Positions 1-11,796 of a stretch of 64,000 nt of DNA are shown piece by piece. Numbering within the stretch: position 1 is the stretch's first letter; each line of letters begins with the position of its first letter. The notes under the pieces are model-generated. The model saw only the letters and a list, made by a program, of their open reading frames with translations. It did no database searches and was not told the DNA's origin. The position numbers and the translations under genes were made by a program. The stretch comes from Sipunculus nudus (Eukaryota; Annelida; Sipuncula; Golfingiida; Sipunculidae), in assembly GCA_026874595.1 (NCBI GenBank), contig CM049313.1, positions 22,502,008 to 22,566,007 on the forward strand, read 5' to 3'.

Positions 1-299
1 CCTTATGTAATAATAATTACAATAGGGGACGTTATAACAATAGGGGCCATAACAACTGTCTCCATCCAGGAATGAACTGGTACTGGTCATGGTGGAAGGA
101 TAATATAGACCAAACAGATGTTTGTACACTTTAAGAAAAAAGATTGGATCTTCGTAGTGGACTGAGTGGGGAACCTTAAAGGGTTCTAACCTGAACCTTA
201 AACACTTCAGTTTGGTCCCTATGACCAAGCTTCCACATATTAAATAGTGACAAACTTCAGTAACATGAGTTCGTCTCAAGAAGACCTGCCTCTTATACC

Positions 300-420
300 A
301 GTGAAGTCAGGAGAGGAGGTCTCTATGGGGGTGGGGGTGGGGGGGGGGCAAAGGAAGATGTCACAATGGTATATACATATTTACTCCTGTATAAAGAAAT
401 AATTGTTATTATTATTTTGA
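300..420 (+). repeat. G-rich tract followed by a possible retroelement 3' tail
   Basis: A G-run of about 26 bases (322-348, interrupted by T) is followed by a segment ending in a 'ctgtataaagaaataa' stretch and a short (TTA)n run at about 406-418. A 3' end of this style, with TATAAA-like sequence just before a trinucleotide tail, is common in invertebrate LINEs and SINEs. No coding part or B-box is visible next to it, so the assignment is weak. Confidence 0.3.
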
Positions 421-2680
421 CTTTCTTCTTCTGCTTTTCATTATTAATTTGATCAAGATCACTTCCAAACTTTACAGTTTGTGTCCCTTCATATAATATC
501 ATCAAATCGATCTAAAACATACAAACCAACCAACCGACTAAAAGAAGAACAATGGAAGAGGTATAATAACCTAGTGCATATTATAACTGCTTCGGTTTGG
601 TTTGTGATATCAGACTGAAACCAAACCTTTAACTTAACAACGTTTTTAATATTGTTTTTTTTTTACAATATTTGATTGTTCCATATCATTGTCAATAGTG
701 ATTGCTAGCATTATAAGGGGTGTGAATTCTCCATGTGATATTCTATGAGATACGATCCAATTTCATTCGTGCGCTGTGAATATCTGTATTTGGCGTTTTT
801 GGTTAAAGTCAAATATATGTTCATTTAATGTAATACACGCCAACGCAACCACAAATTTTTGTCGTGGCGAAATCACTAGGGATAACATAGAACTTCACCC
901 ATATCATTTACACAATAAAACATTCCATTATTTCAGTGAAACAAATAATTTTTTATTATTTCTGGGTTTTTTTCTAACCAATTCATTTGCATAACGACAA
1001 ATTGGTTATAAAGAAGCAAAGTTATGCATTCACAGGATTTTTTTCATTATTTTCAAGAGCAGATAAAAATAGACTTTTATACACGACGTGTTAACACGTT
1101 TTGTATAATTTGTGTGATATTCGGGAAAATTAACAAAGCGTTTAAAAAGATTTATGTGCTTGTCTATTTTTAATCATAAAAAATGTATTTGTTCACTAAA
1201 ACATCAATGAGGAGTATCATGTCTATACGCAAAACGGAAAAGACGTCATTTTTATTAGAAAGATTGTCTTATAAAACGACCTGAGTTGACAACTTTTTTA
1301 TACAAACCCATTCCGCTGTTTTATTTTATTTTTTTTTTGATAAAATATACTATTTAATCAACTTAACTAAATATACAAGTTTTATATAAGAAATGTATTT
1401 CAAAGAGATATGCTTTAAAATCATAAGAACCACGTATCTGACAGAATGTTTGAGGCTTATTAACCACATATGGTCGTTTAGTATAGACGGTTTAATTTCG
1501 TGGGTGGGGTAAGAATATTCTACTAGACTTGTGTAATAAACGGATCTTATAATGTAATACACACAGCCAGAGAGTATGTCGTGACATTTTGAAAAAAAAA
1601 GTAATGACCGCATGACGCCAGATTACGTAATACCTATCTAGTAAATCAAGCACGACAAATGGGTTTTTGTGAAAAGAATAGCATGATCAGGATTAAACAA
1701 CCTTCAGTCCATACAGCCTCCAACGCTGAAAATAAAGTATGACTTGTAACCATATTATACACTGAAAACTTGGTAGTGCTAAGAATTCTGGCTAGAAGGA
1801 AAATATTTCAGCAGATGTCTGCACTAGTTTTTTCGTTCTCCATAAGTTTTTGCAAGATATATATGGAAACACAAAAAACAATATACTTTTCAGCGGGGTG
1901 TTTGCGTTACTGGGGTGGTCGCAGACCGGGGTTTCACTGAACTCAATTTACCCCATCCCGGTTCAGCTCAAGTGTTTCATCAACTATTCGAGATCTCAAG
2001 GTTCGATGTCCACGACAGAACATCGGACCCCACCAAAACGCTTTTATATGTCATGTACTAAACAGACAAAGGATAAACAGACAGAGGTGACATTCCAGGA
2101 TATAAAGTCAAATTAAACTTTGTTCTTGAAGAATCTCAATAGGGCCTTTTCCATATTTTTCCAAAACTCCTGAGAAAAATTTGGCATCATTTGGGAAATT
2201 TCACGAAGGGTCTACGGCACTGCCATCTATCAGAAACTACGCCGGTGTATCCAACCAAAGAAGTCGGCCCATGGAAAACCAGTCCCAGACGAACTTGGTC
2301 AAAGTCGCATATAACGATTAATATGCAGGGGAGACTGGGGCAGAGAGTAACAGATTATATATGTTTCTTGACTATGCTTTAATTACAACAGAAACAGTTT
2401 GGAGACTGTTTTCTAAGGCTGACAGTCCTAAACAAACACGGTGAAGCAGAAAAAAACATACGGAAAAGAAACTCACTAAATTTTGGTGATAATATTGAAG
2501 AAAAATTGTCCCTTTATGTACCCCATGTGCGGGACTAATTGGGACAACACTTGGGGCACAATTTAAAAGAATTTTAAGTCAACAAATGTATAATTTTTAG
2601 ACTGTTTAACTCTGATGATTAACTACGTTTAAAATTTTTATTACTTTTAATTTAAAATATTTATATATATTTACATATAT

Positions 2681-2702
2681 GTGTGTGTGTGTGTGTGTGT
2701 GT
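2681..2702. repeat. (GT)11 microsatellite
   Basis: Eleven uninterrupted GT dinucleotides follow an AT-rich (TA)n-like stretch at 2661-2680. Confidence 0.95.
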
Positions 2703-3546
2703 GATGGATGTCCCAATCCGTGCCTCTCGGGTGCAATTGGACGTCCAAGTCTGCCTCAGAGCAAATGGTCTATTGTAAGGGCTGATGTTACATGAAATGA
2801 TAATTTAAACAAATAGGTTAAACCAGGCAATTTAAATTCCATGTCCTATATACCTTGATCTACTAAGGATTGGTTTGTTGGAAATACATCTTTCTGATTT
2901 ATGTTGAGCAAATAAACTTGACACTAATTTTAATGGAAGAAATTTTTTCAAAATCTGAAATATATCCATTAAGCGGAAATGGACCTACCGCACTCTTTGG
3001 GGAGAAGGTGGCAGATGGCTTTTGTTTTTTTTATCATAATATTATCTATGGCTGTTGTATTTAATTAGATTGGGGAACGCCCTATTTCCCACTCTTCTCC
3101 GTGTCCCAATGTCCCCCGGTCTCCCCTAGTTAGCATGATAAAAACGATATACAAAAAACGTAGCTTACTCTTAAAAGGATAAAGTTATTTAACTACCTGA
3201 GCGAACCTTCGATCTATTTTTCTACATGCAGATGTTAATGTCGCCATCGGTCATATTTTAAAGCAATGTGGGATAAACGCCGTTAAATGTCGAAATTCTT
3301 AATCAAGGCGTTACTAATCATCATCAACGTAACGACTAATGGGCGACGCCATGCCAGCTATGCCATAAGACAGGGGGGAAACAAAATGTCATAAAACTAA
3401 ATTGTTAATTTTCCCTTTTTTGCATTCAGTCCAAATTGTTTCCAGTTGTACGATGATAAAAGAAGTAATCGTTGACATTAGGAGGACAACCATCTATGGA
3501 ACGATATACAGTACATGAATCAGCATCAGATAAAATTTCTGACTTT

Positions 3547-3572
3547 GTCACGTGACTTGAGTCATCACGTGA
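3547..3572. promoter_or_regulatory. E-box / AP-1 / E-box cluster
   Basis: Within 26 bases the sequence reads GTCACGTGAC (3547-3556), TGAGTCA (3558-3564) and TCACGTGA (3565-3572). GTCACGTGAC is the palindromic CACGTG E-box form recognised by MiT/TFE and USF-type bHLH-ZIP factors. TGAGTCA is the AP-1 consensus. Two palindromic E-boxes flanking an AP-1 site is a tight arrangement that suggests an enhancer or promoter element. No transcription start or gene can be tied to it from sequence alone. Confidence 0.4.
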
Positions 3573-3735
3573 TTCATTCAGGAGAACCTACAAATATTTC
3601 GAGGATCAACCTATAGCGTATGACCCACTGACACATTCATTCATAGGGATGCGGCAGGGGCCTTGATCAGGGTTTTTATATGTTTGTGGTAAACCACGAG
3701 GTCACTAAAGCAACCATGAAGAACAACTCTACAAC

Positions 3736-3738
<3 letters not shown>

Positions 3739-3779
<41 letters not shown>
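3739..3779. repeat. (AT)n microsatellite
   Basis: About 20 uninterrupted AT dinucleotides. Confidence 0.95.
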
Positions 3780-3783
<4 letters not shown>

Positions 3784-4407
3784 TATGAATGATTTTATCG
3801 TGAATGAGTCAACCCACTCCAACGCAGTGACGTATTGGTTGTTATTATAACAAATTCTTTCGGTTCATAACCGTGCTGTAAAGATCAAAAACATGTTCAT
3901 ATTCTTACAACTCTTTTGATGTAATATTAGATTGCGGTTTTCCATTAATATCCCCCGCACAGGATATCAAAAACGTTCCCACGTAAGCATTTTTTTGTTT
4001 ACAGCCATGCACCATGTGGATACACTTGACTGTGTGGTTTTTCAAGCATATGAAACACACGCATGCATCGACTCCCCCGCTTGTCTATAATGTACATAGA
4101 ATATATATACAAATATAAAAATCGTCAGACATATATTATCAAATATATTATAAGACACGCCACGTCTTCGATACCCCTGTAACATATCTATTTATGTCCC
4201 ATTTATTCGTAATAAATTTCATTTTTCATATTTCCTCTTTATCTTTTTTTAGATTATTAAATATTCCACTGTTTTTAATTTCCAGTTCATAAGTGGGGGA
4301 CATTAATAACAGGTTTTTAATTTTTCCGTTTTAAAATAGCATTAAAATGTCCATAACAGAGAAAGAATTTTTCCGCTATTACACTCTCCTGGGTCATAAC
4401 ACCGAAA

Positions 4408-4500
4408 CCCCCCCCCCCCCCCCAATCAGCCACCAGCCAAATATTAGCGCCCCCCCCCCCACCCTACCCCCCTCCAGTCTTAATTTCTGGATCCGCCACT
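4408..4500. repeat. Poly-C tracts beside a dispersed-repeat end
   Basis: A 16-base C run (4408-4423) and a second C-rich stretch (4450-4473) lead into 'ctggatccgccactg' (4488-4502). I associate this phrase with ends of dispersed repeats in invertebrate genomes, from memory only. The tracts can form G-quadruplex/i-motif structures and are prone to assembly error. Confidence 0.5.
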
Positions 4501-4695
4501 GATAGCTGCTCACGTGTCAGGAATCCGTTTCCATAATTTGCCTTTTCTTCATACCAACACATTTCTTTTGTTGGCCATTTGTGTTTCTCAGATTGAGAAA
4601 AAGAGAGAAACAGATTCTCTCTTTTTTTCTATTAAAATATCTATTAATCTCCTTTGCTTGCAATAATATTTTTTTTTTTTCATATATTGTTACCG

Positions 4696-4698
<3 letters not shown>

Positions 4699-4733
<35 letters not shown>
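4699..4733. repeat. (CT)n microsatellite
   Basis: About 17 CT dinucleotides. They create a spurious repetitive reading frame on both strands. Confidence 0.95.
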
Positions 4734-4736
<3 letters not shown>

Positions 4737-4793
4737 ATGCTTTTTTATACACTCTTGCCAACTGAGCGACGTATTTATATTAATTCAATTCAA

Positions 4794-4879
4794 TTAAGGG
4801 TACAACAAACACACACACACACATATATATATATTATATATTATATATTATACATATTATATATATGTAATACCCTTAA
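4794..4879. repeat. (AC)n(AT)n microsatellite enclosed by a 9 bp inverted repeat
   Basis: TTAAGGGTA (4794-4802) and TACCCTTAA (4871-4879) are exact inverted copies enclosing a compound (AC)n then AT-rich microsatellite. The region could extrude as a hairpin. The inverted copies may be the boundaries of a small insertion, but no target duplication is obvious. Confidence 0.6.
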
Positions 4880-4903
4880 GAAAAAATACAGCAAGAATGA
4901 ACA

Positions 4904-4926
4904 GCATATGGACTAAGTCCATATGC
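4904..4926. other. 23 bp near-perfect palindrome
   Basis: GCATATGGACT (4904-4914) and AGTCCATATGC (4916-4926) are perfect 11-base inverted arms around a single central A. This is an unusually tight inverted repeat for chance. It lies 25 bases after the inverted repeat that encloses the microsatellite. The role is unknown; a dimeric protein-binding site or a transposon remnant are possibilities. Confidence 0.75.
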
Positions 4927-4999
4927 GGTTGCGCGTTTTCGTGTGCATTCTGTCCCTACGGTCTCTCAACCGTTCTCACACAGTGCTCCACTCCGTGAA

Positions 5000-5900
5000 A
5001 CCCCCAAAATTCATATCAATGCCGTGACGGAAGGGAGGGGGGGGGCATCCGACTTCGCATGCAACTTTCTCAGTTCAAGACACTGCATGTCGAACTTATA
5101 GTGTGAAGTTAGATTAAATAACATTTCAACTAGGTCATTTAATTCAAATTACATTAATGTATTCTTTCATTTGCAAAAGTATAGATAGAATGAGATGTAT
5201 TTTAGATAATTATTTCTGAATATCATGAGATAATTGGGGTTAACGTATCATGGATTTCATCACCATAATAACATTATTAAATTTTTTGCAATAATGAAAA
5301 AAAAATGAAAAAAATAATAAAAAAAATAACTGAATCTCTCGTTGGTAACTTGGTAGTACTTGAAAAGAAGATAAGTGTAGTGATAGACGCCTGTAACTAA
5401 CAAACTCAAACACGCTCTCCTTAGGCAATAAAAAAGCGTCAAACCAAAAAATGATTAAGACTTATGGGAATGAGAGATTTGTATTACGCTTAGATAAAGT
5501 TTACAAAGATATCCTGCGTAAGCGTCTCCTGATTCTATAATTGATGATATATGTTGGTATGGGATTGTAAAAGCTCCTGTCATGCTGTATCTTATCTATT
5601 TGCCTAATCTAAGATAACCACGGTGATTGTTATTTCGTTGTCTCCGTTTTCCATATTCTATATGAAGAAATATAACCCCTACATATATGACCCCTTATCA
5701 GTCCGTGGTTTAAGTATAACAGTTCTCTTTGAAGTTATGATCATTTCCAATATTTGGCTCGGGGGCTTTATGGGGTTTAATCTTGGGTCCTTAGCTGTCA
5801 CCTCCAGGATACGCAAGTCATTTAGGAATGAGAAAACCAATGTCATGACCCACGTAGGTCCGCCCGAGTAACCCGCACGAGACTGCATGTGATCACGAGT
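5000..5900. other. Non-coding stretch, nothing recognised
   Basis: Contains a short G run (5037-5046) and AT-rich DNA. The frames here on either strand have no motif or codon pattern I recognise. Confidence 0.5.
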
Positions 5901-5907
5901 CACCACG

Positions 5908-5930
5908 TCTCTCTCTCTCTCTCTCTCTTT

Positions 5931-5962
<32 letters not shown>
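5908..5962. repeat. (CT)n(GT)n compound microsatellite
   Basis: CT dinucleotides from 5908 to about 5955, interrupted once by TTT, followed by a short GT run. Confidence 0.95.
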
Positions 5963-5963
<1 letters not shown>

Positions 5964-6037
5964 TAAAGTCTTGAACTAATTACATGCAAACATATTAACA
6001 TTTAAAAAAATGCTAGATACAATATACATGTATATAA

Positions 6038-6074
6038 AACAGGTGTGCTACCGATATCGCCTGGCACACCTGTT
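6038..6074. other. 11 bp stem hairpin with T-box-like arms
   Basis: AACAGGTGTGC (6038-6048) and GCACACCTGTT (6064-6074) are perfect inverted arms separated by 15 bases. Each arm contains AGGTGTG/CACACCT, the core of a T-box factor half-site. It could be a DNA cruciform, a structured RNA element, or paired inverted T-box sites. It is not a bacterial terminator context. Confidence 0.65.
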
Positions 6075-6079
6075 GTCTG

Positions 6080-7440
6080 AGGTGCCTTCTGTTTGTCCTT
6101 CTATATAATTTGCCAAAAATAATCCAGCTGTGACATCTGTGTTACTAACTGTGTATATGTACATCCCTCTGCATGTGCAATAAATATAATATTCAAATTA
6201 TAAAGTTCTTTGAAAACAACAAACTATTTATCATCCACGCGAGTAAAATAAATATCTCATTTAAGGACTTATTCTACCTTCTCAAGAAATAAAATTCTAA
6301 TATCAAATATTCTGATCACTTTCGATTTAACAAAGAGTCCTGACTTGACGCATTAAAATATACTAAAAAAGAAAAGGAAAAATTGTATAGACCTACCCGA
6401 AGACCAATCCGACATACTTAAAGACAATAAAACTAGAAAGGCTACAAGTTACGTGTGACACGTGTGTAAATCACCGTTAAAGACCTTTAAGGTTAAGATG
6501 TGCGGGTCAGACAGGTCCAGGAGCTATTTTTACAAATACCTTTTACAAAGGTTACCTACCTGTTACAAAGACCTTTAAAAACATTTTTTTTAATATGTTG
6601 ATATTTTACCTACACTTTTTCATACTTTTTCTTAAAGAATTTTATTTATATCCAGAAATCGTGACACAGATTTTACCTGAAGACCTTCAATAGTTGTTAA
6701 AGACCGGACTGACTAAGTAAAGTTCAAACATTCAATTCTAGTTATGAACGGCCAAATTACCACGATGCAAAAAAAATAAAAAAAAAAAAAACAGAGCCCT
6801 CATTAACTATTGCATCTCCGATAGCTTCATTCGGCATTGAGGTGCTTGGTTTCAAATTGTATCCGCAATACCATCATTAAAATTTTGATGGCTTGGACGA
6901 ATTTTTATATAGTAGTAATGTGATTGATTGATATTTTAAAGATGTTTTATAATTTTTTTTCGTTTGAGAAAATATTCACAAGAGTTGAGAAACCGTAATG
7001 ATTTATGTCAGTTACGAAGTGAAATAAACAAAGATGGATCATAATCACGATTCCATTTCGGACAATAACTAGAATGAAGAATTATCGATTTTATTGATCG
7101 TTTGTTTTTTTTCTTTAAAGTCGATTAAATGGTTTGCATTTTCATATTAGCGATCATAAATATTATTTAAACATGAAATATTATTCACACAAATGCAAAG
7201 AAGTCACATATTCGAAAATTTTTTTCAGAACTTTATCAAAAACACCAGGTCACGTCTTTAGATCTCAGCTATTCCTATCTGGACTTCATATCACAGAAAA
7301 TATTGATGGCACAGTCACTAATATCAATAGCAATGTTCTCAACTTTTTGAGGCTGGCAGTTATATTAGGAAAGCTGTTTGTTTTTCGATATCTGTGGGGT
7401 AAGGGGGGGGGCTGCATTTTGTAGGTTCTATATATGTTAG
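6080..7440. other. AT-rich non-coding stretch, nothing recognised
   Basis: No exon, RNA gene or transposon signal that I can support. Contains an A-rich run at 6769-6791. Confidence 0.5.
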
Positions 7441-7459
7441 GGAAGCTTGGTTTTTCATT

Positions 7460-7817
7460 GTCGATTTCAGTATGGTTCATCGAGGTGTTTTTTGTCGATT
7501 TCAGTAAAATAAGGGGAGCTGTTTTTTTTTTTTTTTTTTTTTTTTTTGTCGATTTAGCTATGTATGAAGCGCTGCTTTTTGTTGGTTTCAATTATGTTCG
7601 GGGGTCTGTATTTTTGTCGATTTCTGTTATGTTCGGGGGTCTGCTTTTTGTCGATTTCAGTTATATCCAGGGGGGGGGGGTCTGCTTTTTTGTCGATTTC
7701 AGTTAGGTTCGAAGCCCTTGACTTTTTTGTCGATTTCAGATATGCTTTAGAAGTGCTGCTGTTTGTCTATTTCAGTTATGTTAGGAGATCTGTTTATTTT
7801 GGACTTCAGTAAAGTTC
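7460..7817 (+). repeat. Minisatellite, subfamily 1 (GTCGATTTCAG type, ~35 bp period)
   Basis: The phrase GTCGATTTCAG or a close variant recurs at 7460, 7494, 7548, 7581, 7616, 7650, 7692, 7729, 7764 and 7800. Most intervals are 33-37; the longer ones (54 and 42) contain expanded poly-T (7522-7547) and poly-G (7671-7680) tracts. The open frames here are repeats of F/V/D/S-rich peptides and are artefacts of the repeat. The array runs in register into subfamily 2. Confidence 0.85.
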
Positions 7818-8165
7818 GGGAATATTTGTACTATTTCATGACACAAGCATCGGTATTTATTTGTACTTTGTCATGACACAAATCTCGGTATTTTTTTGTA
7901 CTATGTCATGACACCGATATCGGTGTTTATTTGTACCCTGTCATGACAATAATAGCGGGATTTATTTATAACATGTCATGACACAAATATCAGTATTTAT
8001 TTGTACCATGTCTTGTCACTAATATCGGTATTTTTTAATTCTATGTCATGACACAAATATCGGTATTTATTTGTACCATGTAATGACACAAATATCCATA
8101 TTTTATTTGTACCATGCATGTCCTGACAAAGATATCGGTATTTATTTGTAATATGTCATCTCACA
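7818..8165 (+). repeat. Minisatellite, subfamily 2 (35 bp unit centred on TGTCATGACA)
   Basis: Ten units carry TGTCATGACA or a 1-2 base variant at 7834, 7869, 7904, 7939, 7974, 8009, 8044, 8079, 8119 and 8154. All intervals are exactly 35 bp except one of 40 bp. TGTCATGACA is itself a perfect palindrome. Between cores, each unit reads roughly CAAATATCGGTATTTATTTG with variants. The exact period despite base substitutions indicates unequal crossover or replication slippage with little indel change. Confidence 0.93.
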
Positions 8166-8169
8166 GAAA

Positions 8170-8850
8170 CCAAATACATCGTGCATTTAAATGCACGTAT
8201 TAAGTGTAACTACACATAAAATAACGTAACAGTTCCTAATAAGTCGATTCTTGTTGAGAACAGCAGAAATAATACTAGAAAATGTGTTGAATTAAACAGT
8301 ATATATTTAGGTATCCGAATGATTCCATTTAGGGCCATTTTTGTTTACTGATACTTCTGAAATCATATTGAGCTGATTTCTACCTGTTTGTACCTATAAC
8401 CTAACCCTATATCTGCGATGTTTCATTTATTTTTTTTTAATTAAGATTAATGTTATTCTATGTTAAACATTACATGGACTTACTATTATTCGAAATCAAG
8501 CCTGATCGTTACACAGAGAAATAAGCATAATTTTCTTAAGAAACGGACAACTTAGTGTTCCACAATTTTAACTAAATACATTTAATGCATAATAAAAAAA
8601 TAGACGCAAATGAGCTTCTCTTTGATGTTATTTATTGGCTTCGTAAGATTTGAATGTATGATTCTAAAAGTTTATTATGAGTTTCTATCACAAAGAACCA
8701 TACATGTATAGACAATTTGATTTGCACTGGTTGACCTAGGGGTAGCCTGGGCCAGCGGAAAGTTTCACGGTGGGCCGATGGTTAGGACAAATATTGATGC
8801 CATCATGTCCGTTTCACTCAAATTTTCAAGGCTTGTTTCTCACCCCAGAA
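8170..8850. other. Non-coding stretch
   Basis: No recognisable gene. The segment 8725-8800 is more GC-rich than its surroundings and may belong to the short repeat that follows. Confidence 0.45.
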
Positions 8851-8856
8851 CGCCCT

Positions 8857-8947
8857 TGTAACGATCCTTGTATATAAAACAGTTGTTCTTCGGAGAACGC
8901 CTTGTCTTTATTTCTTTGTTAAATTGGCGGAGCCAACCAACGTTACA
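8857..8947. repeat. 91 bp unit bounded by TGTAACG/CGTTACA
   Basis: The segment starts TGTAACG and ends CGTTACA, a perfect 7-base terminal inverted repeat with TG...CA ends as in LTRs. Inside are a TATATAAAA motif (8870-8878) and a GTTCT-TCGG-AGAAC mini-hairpin (8884-8897). No target-site duplication or primer-binding site is evident. It could be a very short LTR/TRIM or a chance arrangement. Confidence 0.35.
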
Positions 8948-9026
8948 ATTGTCATATGGAATGTGACCCACTGGAGAAACTATGTAAAATCAAAATATTC
9001 CTCAACAAAATTTCCCGGTGACATTT

Positions 9027-9445
9027 TCACGTTAAAAGCCCTTCCGCTACCACATGCAGAACCTTGTGACAAAATACTGAAAAGGTGGACACATTAAACC
9101 AAAAGGGTATCTCAAAGACGATCATACGAACGCCGCAGGTTGAACTCAGCAGCCGGTATGGCCTCTGTTTAAAAGCCAGGGCTTCCAATTTAGAAACCAA
9201 ATGCCGAGAGCTCCAGGTCCCGATCGCAATATTCTGAAGAGCCGTTTCCAGGGCCAAACTTATTGACGAGCCCAGTAAACATCACTGGCGTACTGCATCG
9301 GCGCACCTGTTTTAACGCCAGCATATATATTTTGATGCCCTTTCGTAGCTACTATATCTGTTAACACACCTTGGTATCCAACCATCGTTTCAGATGTACC
9401 CGTGGTATGAAAAATATGAGCTCTTAGCTCAGTATGCGCTGCCAT
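9027..9445 (-). other. GC-richer stretch with two adjoining minus-strand open frames, unrecognised
   Basis: Reading the minus strand, a 61-codon frame (9445-9260) ends in a stop two bases before the ATG of a 76-codon frame (9257-9027) in a different frame. Base composition is higher in GC than the flanks, and the upper frame looks amino-acid balanced. I do not recognise a family. It may be a decayed transposon or retroelement fragment. A ~40 base block just above it (9454-9495) resembles 49957-50000, which also points to a dispersed repeat. Confidence 0.25.
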
Positions 9446-9499
9446 TAGTTCACACAGTCCCGGCCCACGGCCGTTAATTTGATACCTGGGTTCGGCTTC

Positions 9500-10158
9500 A
9501 TTGGATTACTTGCTATTACAAGCTATAAATCTATTGTTTTAATGTATGTAAGTGCAAGGTCGTAAACTAAGAAACAGCTATGCCTGAGCCGTGTCAGAAC
9601 AAGTATCAAAATAACCGAATATTTTTGTCCAACAAATGTCAGCTTGTTTCTCCGACTTCCTTTGTTAGTTCCTCCGTCGAAGTTAGTCGCTTCTTTATAG
9701 AATGTCCTCAAAAAGATACTCTCCAAAATTTCAAATTAAATTTTATTTTTAATTAATGGAAATGTAATCGATCCACAATCCAAGACAGAATTAACTAATT
9801 TACTTTTTAGACTGACTTATTTTGAAGTGAATCCATCCGTTGGTGGTGGTGGAGGTCTGCGCTCACTAAGCACTTCCAGCCGTATGCGCACTCTAAGGGC
9901 CATATATTTAAAATATATTTTGGTTTGTGAACCATATGTCAATTTCCGTTGTGAGAATCTTCTAGGAGGCAATAACGGTAACCATAGGGTTTTCAAATTC
10001 ATTAAATGACTAGCTGTTTTGCAATCACCAGGCGACCACTGGAGGGCTCTCGATGGAAACGCAGGTGGCGCGCGCGTCTCTTTTCGACCAAAAAAAAAAG
10101 AAAAATAAAACAATATTAGCTTAATACGGTTTTCGTGTCGTTTTCCTCTATACTTCTG

Positions 10159-10220
<62 letters not shown>

Positions 10221-11500
10221 CTAGCACTCCCGGCAAACTTGTTTACCTAAGCCAGATAGCTGATCCAATTTTTCTAAGATATTGTATCTTCCCCTGATAT
10301 ATGCTTTCATTCCATGCGATGTAACCTATGAGTGGCAAAACATCGATTTTACATAAGTCATTGGATCCGAACCATAATGCTGAAATACCGAATGTCGGTA
10401 TGAAATAACGAGTATATCCTGACAAATTAAAGGAAATGTTATAAAGGCCTTTACGCTCTATACATCACACATTGTTTTCCCTCTTTCAGTATTACTTCAG
10501 TTGTTAAATTTACTAAAACTATGACATTAAGTACACCCGAAGGACATACCCCTGATACATAATGAGCTTGACATCATATCTGAAAGTTCAGGTTTGGTCT
10601 TCATCATTGATCAAATAACCGGGATTTTTTTTAAATAATGGCATAGCAAATACCTAGCAGTATTAACATAAAAAAAAACGAAATTATAAAAAAGAGATTT
10701 ATGAATATATAAGAATAACTTTTACATCTCAACCAATAAGTTAAAAAGATATTTCGATTTATATTTTCATTTATATTTTTTGCACATTCGACATCGTAAT
10801 TTTCACTTCAATTCCCTGTTGTATTATTTCCTTTCGTTTATCCGAAGACAATTCCAGGCAATACTTTCCCATTTTTAAACAAACAGGGTGCCGCATAACC
10901 ATAACCGCCACTAACAGTAACAAATACATCCACCAGGTATCGGCACCAGTGTCACTGTCTTAACAAGAAAACTATGTACAGACAGACATTAAAAAAAAAA
11001 TTGCATCCGATTTTTAATCCAGACCAACTCCAACTCCTCGGACCTATATATTTAAACAAAGTTCTAATTTAAACCATATAATTACAATTTAATGATAGTT
11101 GTACACAGATAAACAAAAAAAAACACATAGAAAAAAAAATAATAAAGAAAGAAGATCTGGCCTAGGGACGGGTTAGTAGCGAAAAAAATAACCGTTTAAC
11201 ATAATTCGGAAAGGCTACTGAAATGTTAAATGTTAAAACTTTTATTTAATATACAAGAGCGGTATACCCTTAATTCCGATATGCGACTTGTTACATCCAG
11301 GATTTAGTCTACGACCAAAGTTTAACGAGGGAACATACATACAATAGGAGTGTACTGCGAGAAGATTTTCCAGGTGGGAAGCTATCTGCAGAGAGAGTTT
11401 TGTGGCCAGCATAACCGTATCTTCCTCGTAGGAACCGGAGGAACGATCAGGGGATGACCGGTCCTCCATCCGCAAATTATAGTACTCAGGGACGTTAATA
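9500..11500. other. Non-coding stretch with one long (AT)n tract
   Basis: Apart from the microsatellite at 10163-10216, I see no supported gene, RNA or transposon. A moderately GC-rich patch (9835-10085) contains a (GGT)n-like run, but no coding signal convinces me. Confidence 0.5.
10163..10216. repeat. (AT)27 microsatellite
   Basis: Uninterrupted AT dinucleotides. Confidence 0.95.
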
Positions 11501-11502
11501 TA

Positions 11503-11583
11503 GGGGGGTGGGAGGTATATACCCCCCCCCCCCCCCATTTTTGGCAAGGGGGGGGGGGTCGTCAATGTAACCCCCCCCCCCCT
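11503..11583. repeat. Alternating poly-G / poly-C / poly-G / poly-C block
   Basis: Within 80 bases there are G-rich (11503-11513), C15 (11522-11536), G11 (11548-11558) and C12 (11571-11582) runs. G and C runs on the same strand can pair into a hairpin or form G-quadruplex/i-motif structures. This may be a decayed inverted-repeat transposon end. Confidence 0.8.
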
Positions 11584-11796
11584 CACTACTCCGTGAATAA
11601 TATTTATAAAAAGCAGATGAATTTTATTAATAATAAGAATTTCGTTCCATTTATACGTATGCTATGAAATATTATTTCTAAAACTTATACTGGAAACAAA
11701 ATACCTTATTTTCCAAAACCTTATATTTTTAAATATATGAAATCTGATTAAGAATATATATTTGAAATGTGTCATACAGACGCTAAAATGTATATA

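Larger units (their letters stand above)
1..3540. other. AT-rich non-coding DNA, no recognisable gene
   Basis: I see no convincing exon, RNA gene or intact transposon here. Open frames are short, AT-rich and lack known motifs. Exceptions are the possible retroelement tail near 360-420 and the (GT)11 tract at 2681-2702, listed separately. This could be intergenic or intronic. Confidence 0.55.

Noticed and set aside
7286-7812. Open frames of 82-101 codons around the minisatellite
   Set aside because: They are translations of poly-T, poly-G and the 35 bp repeat, with no domain.
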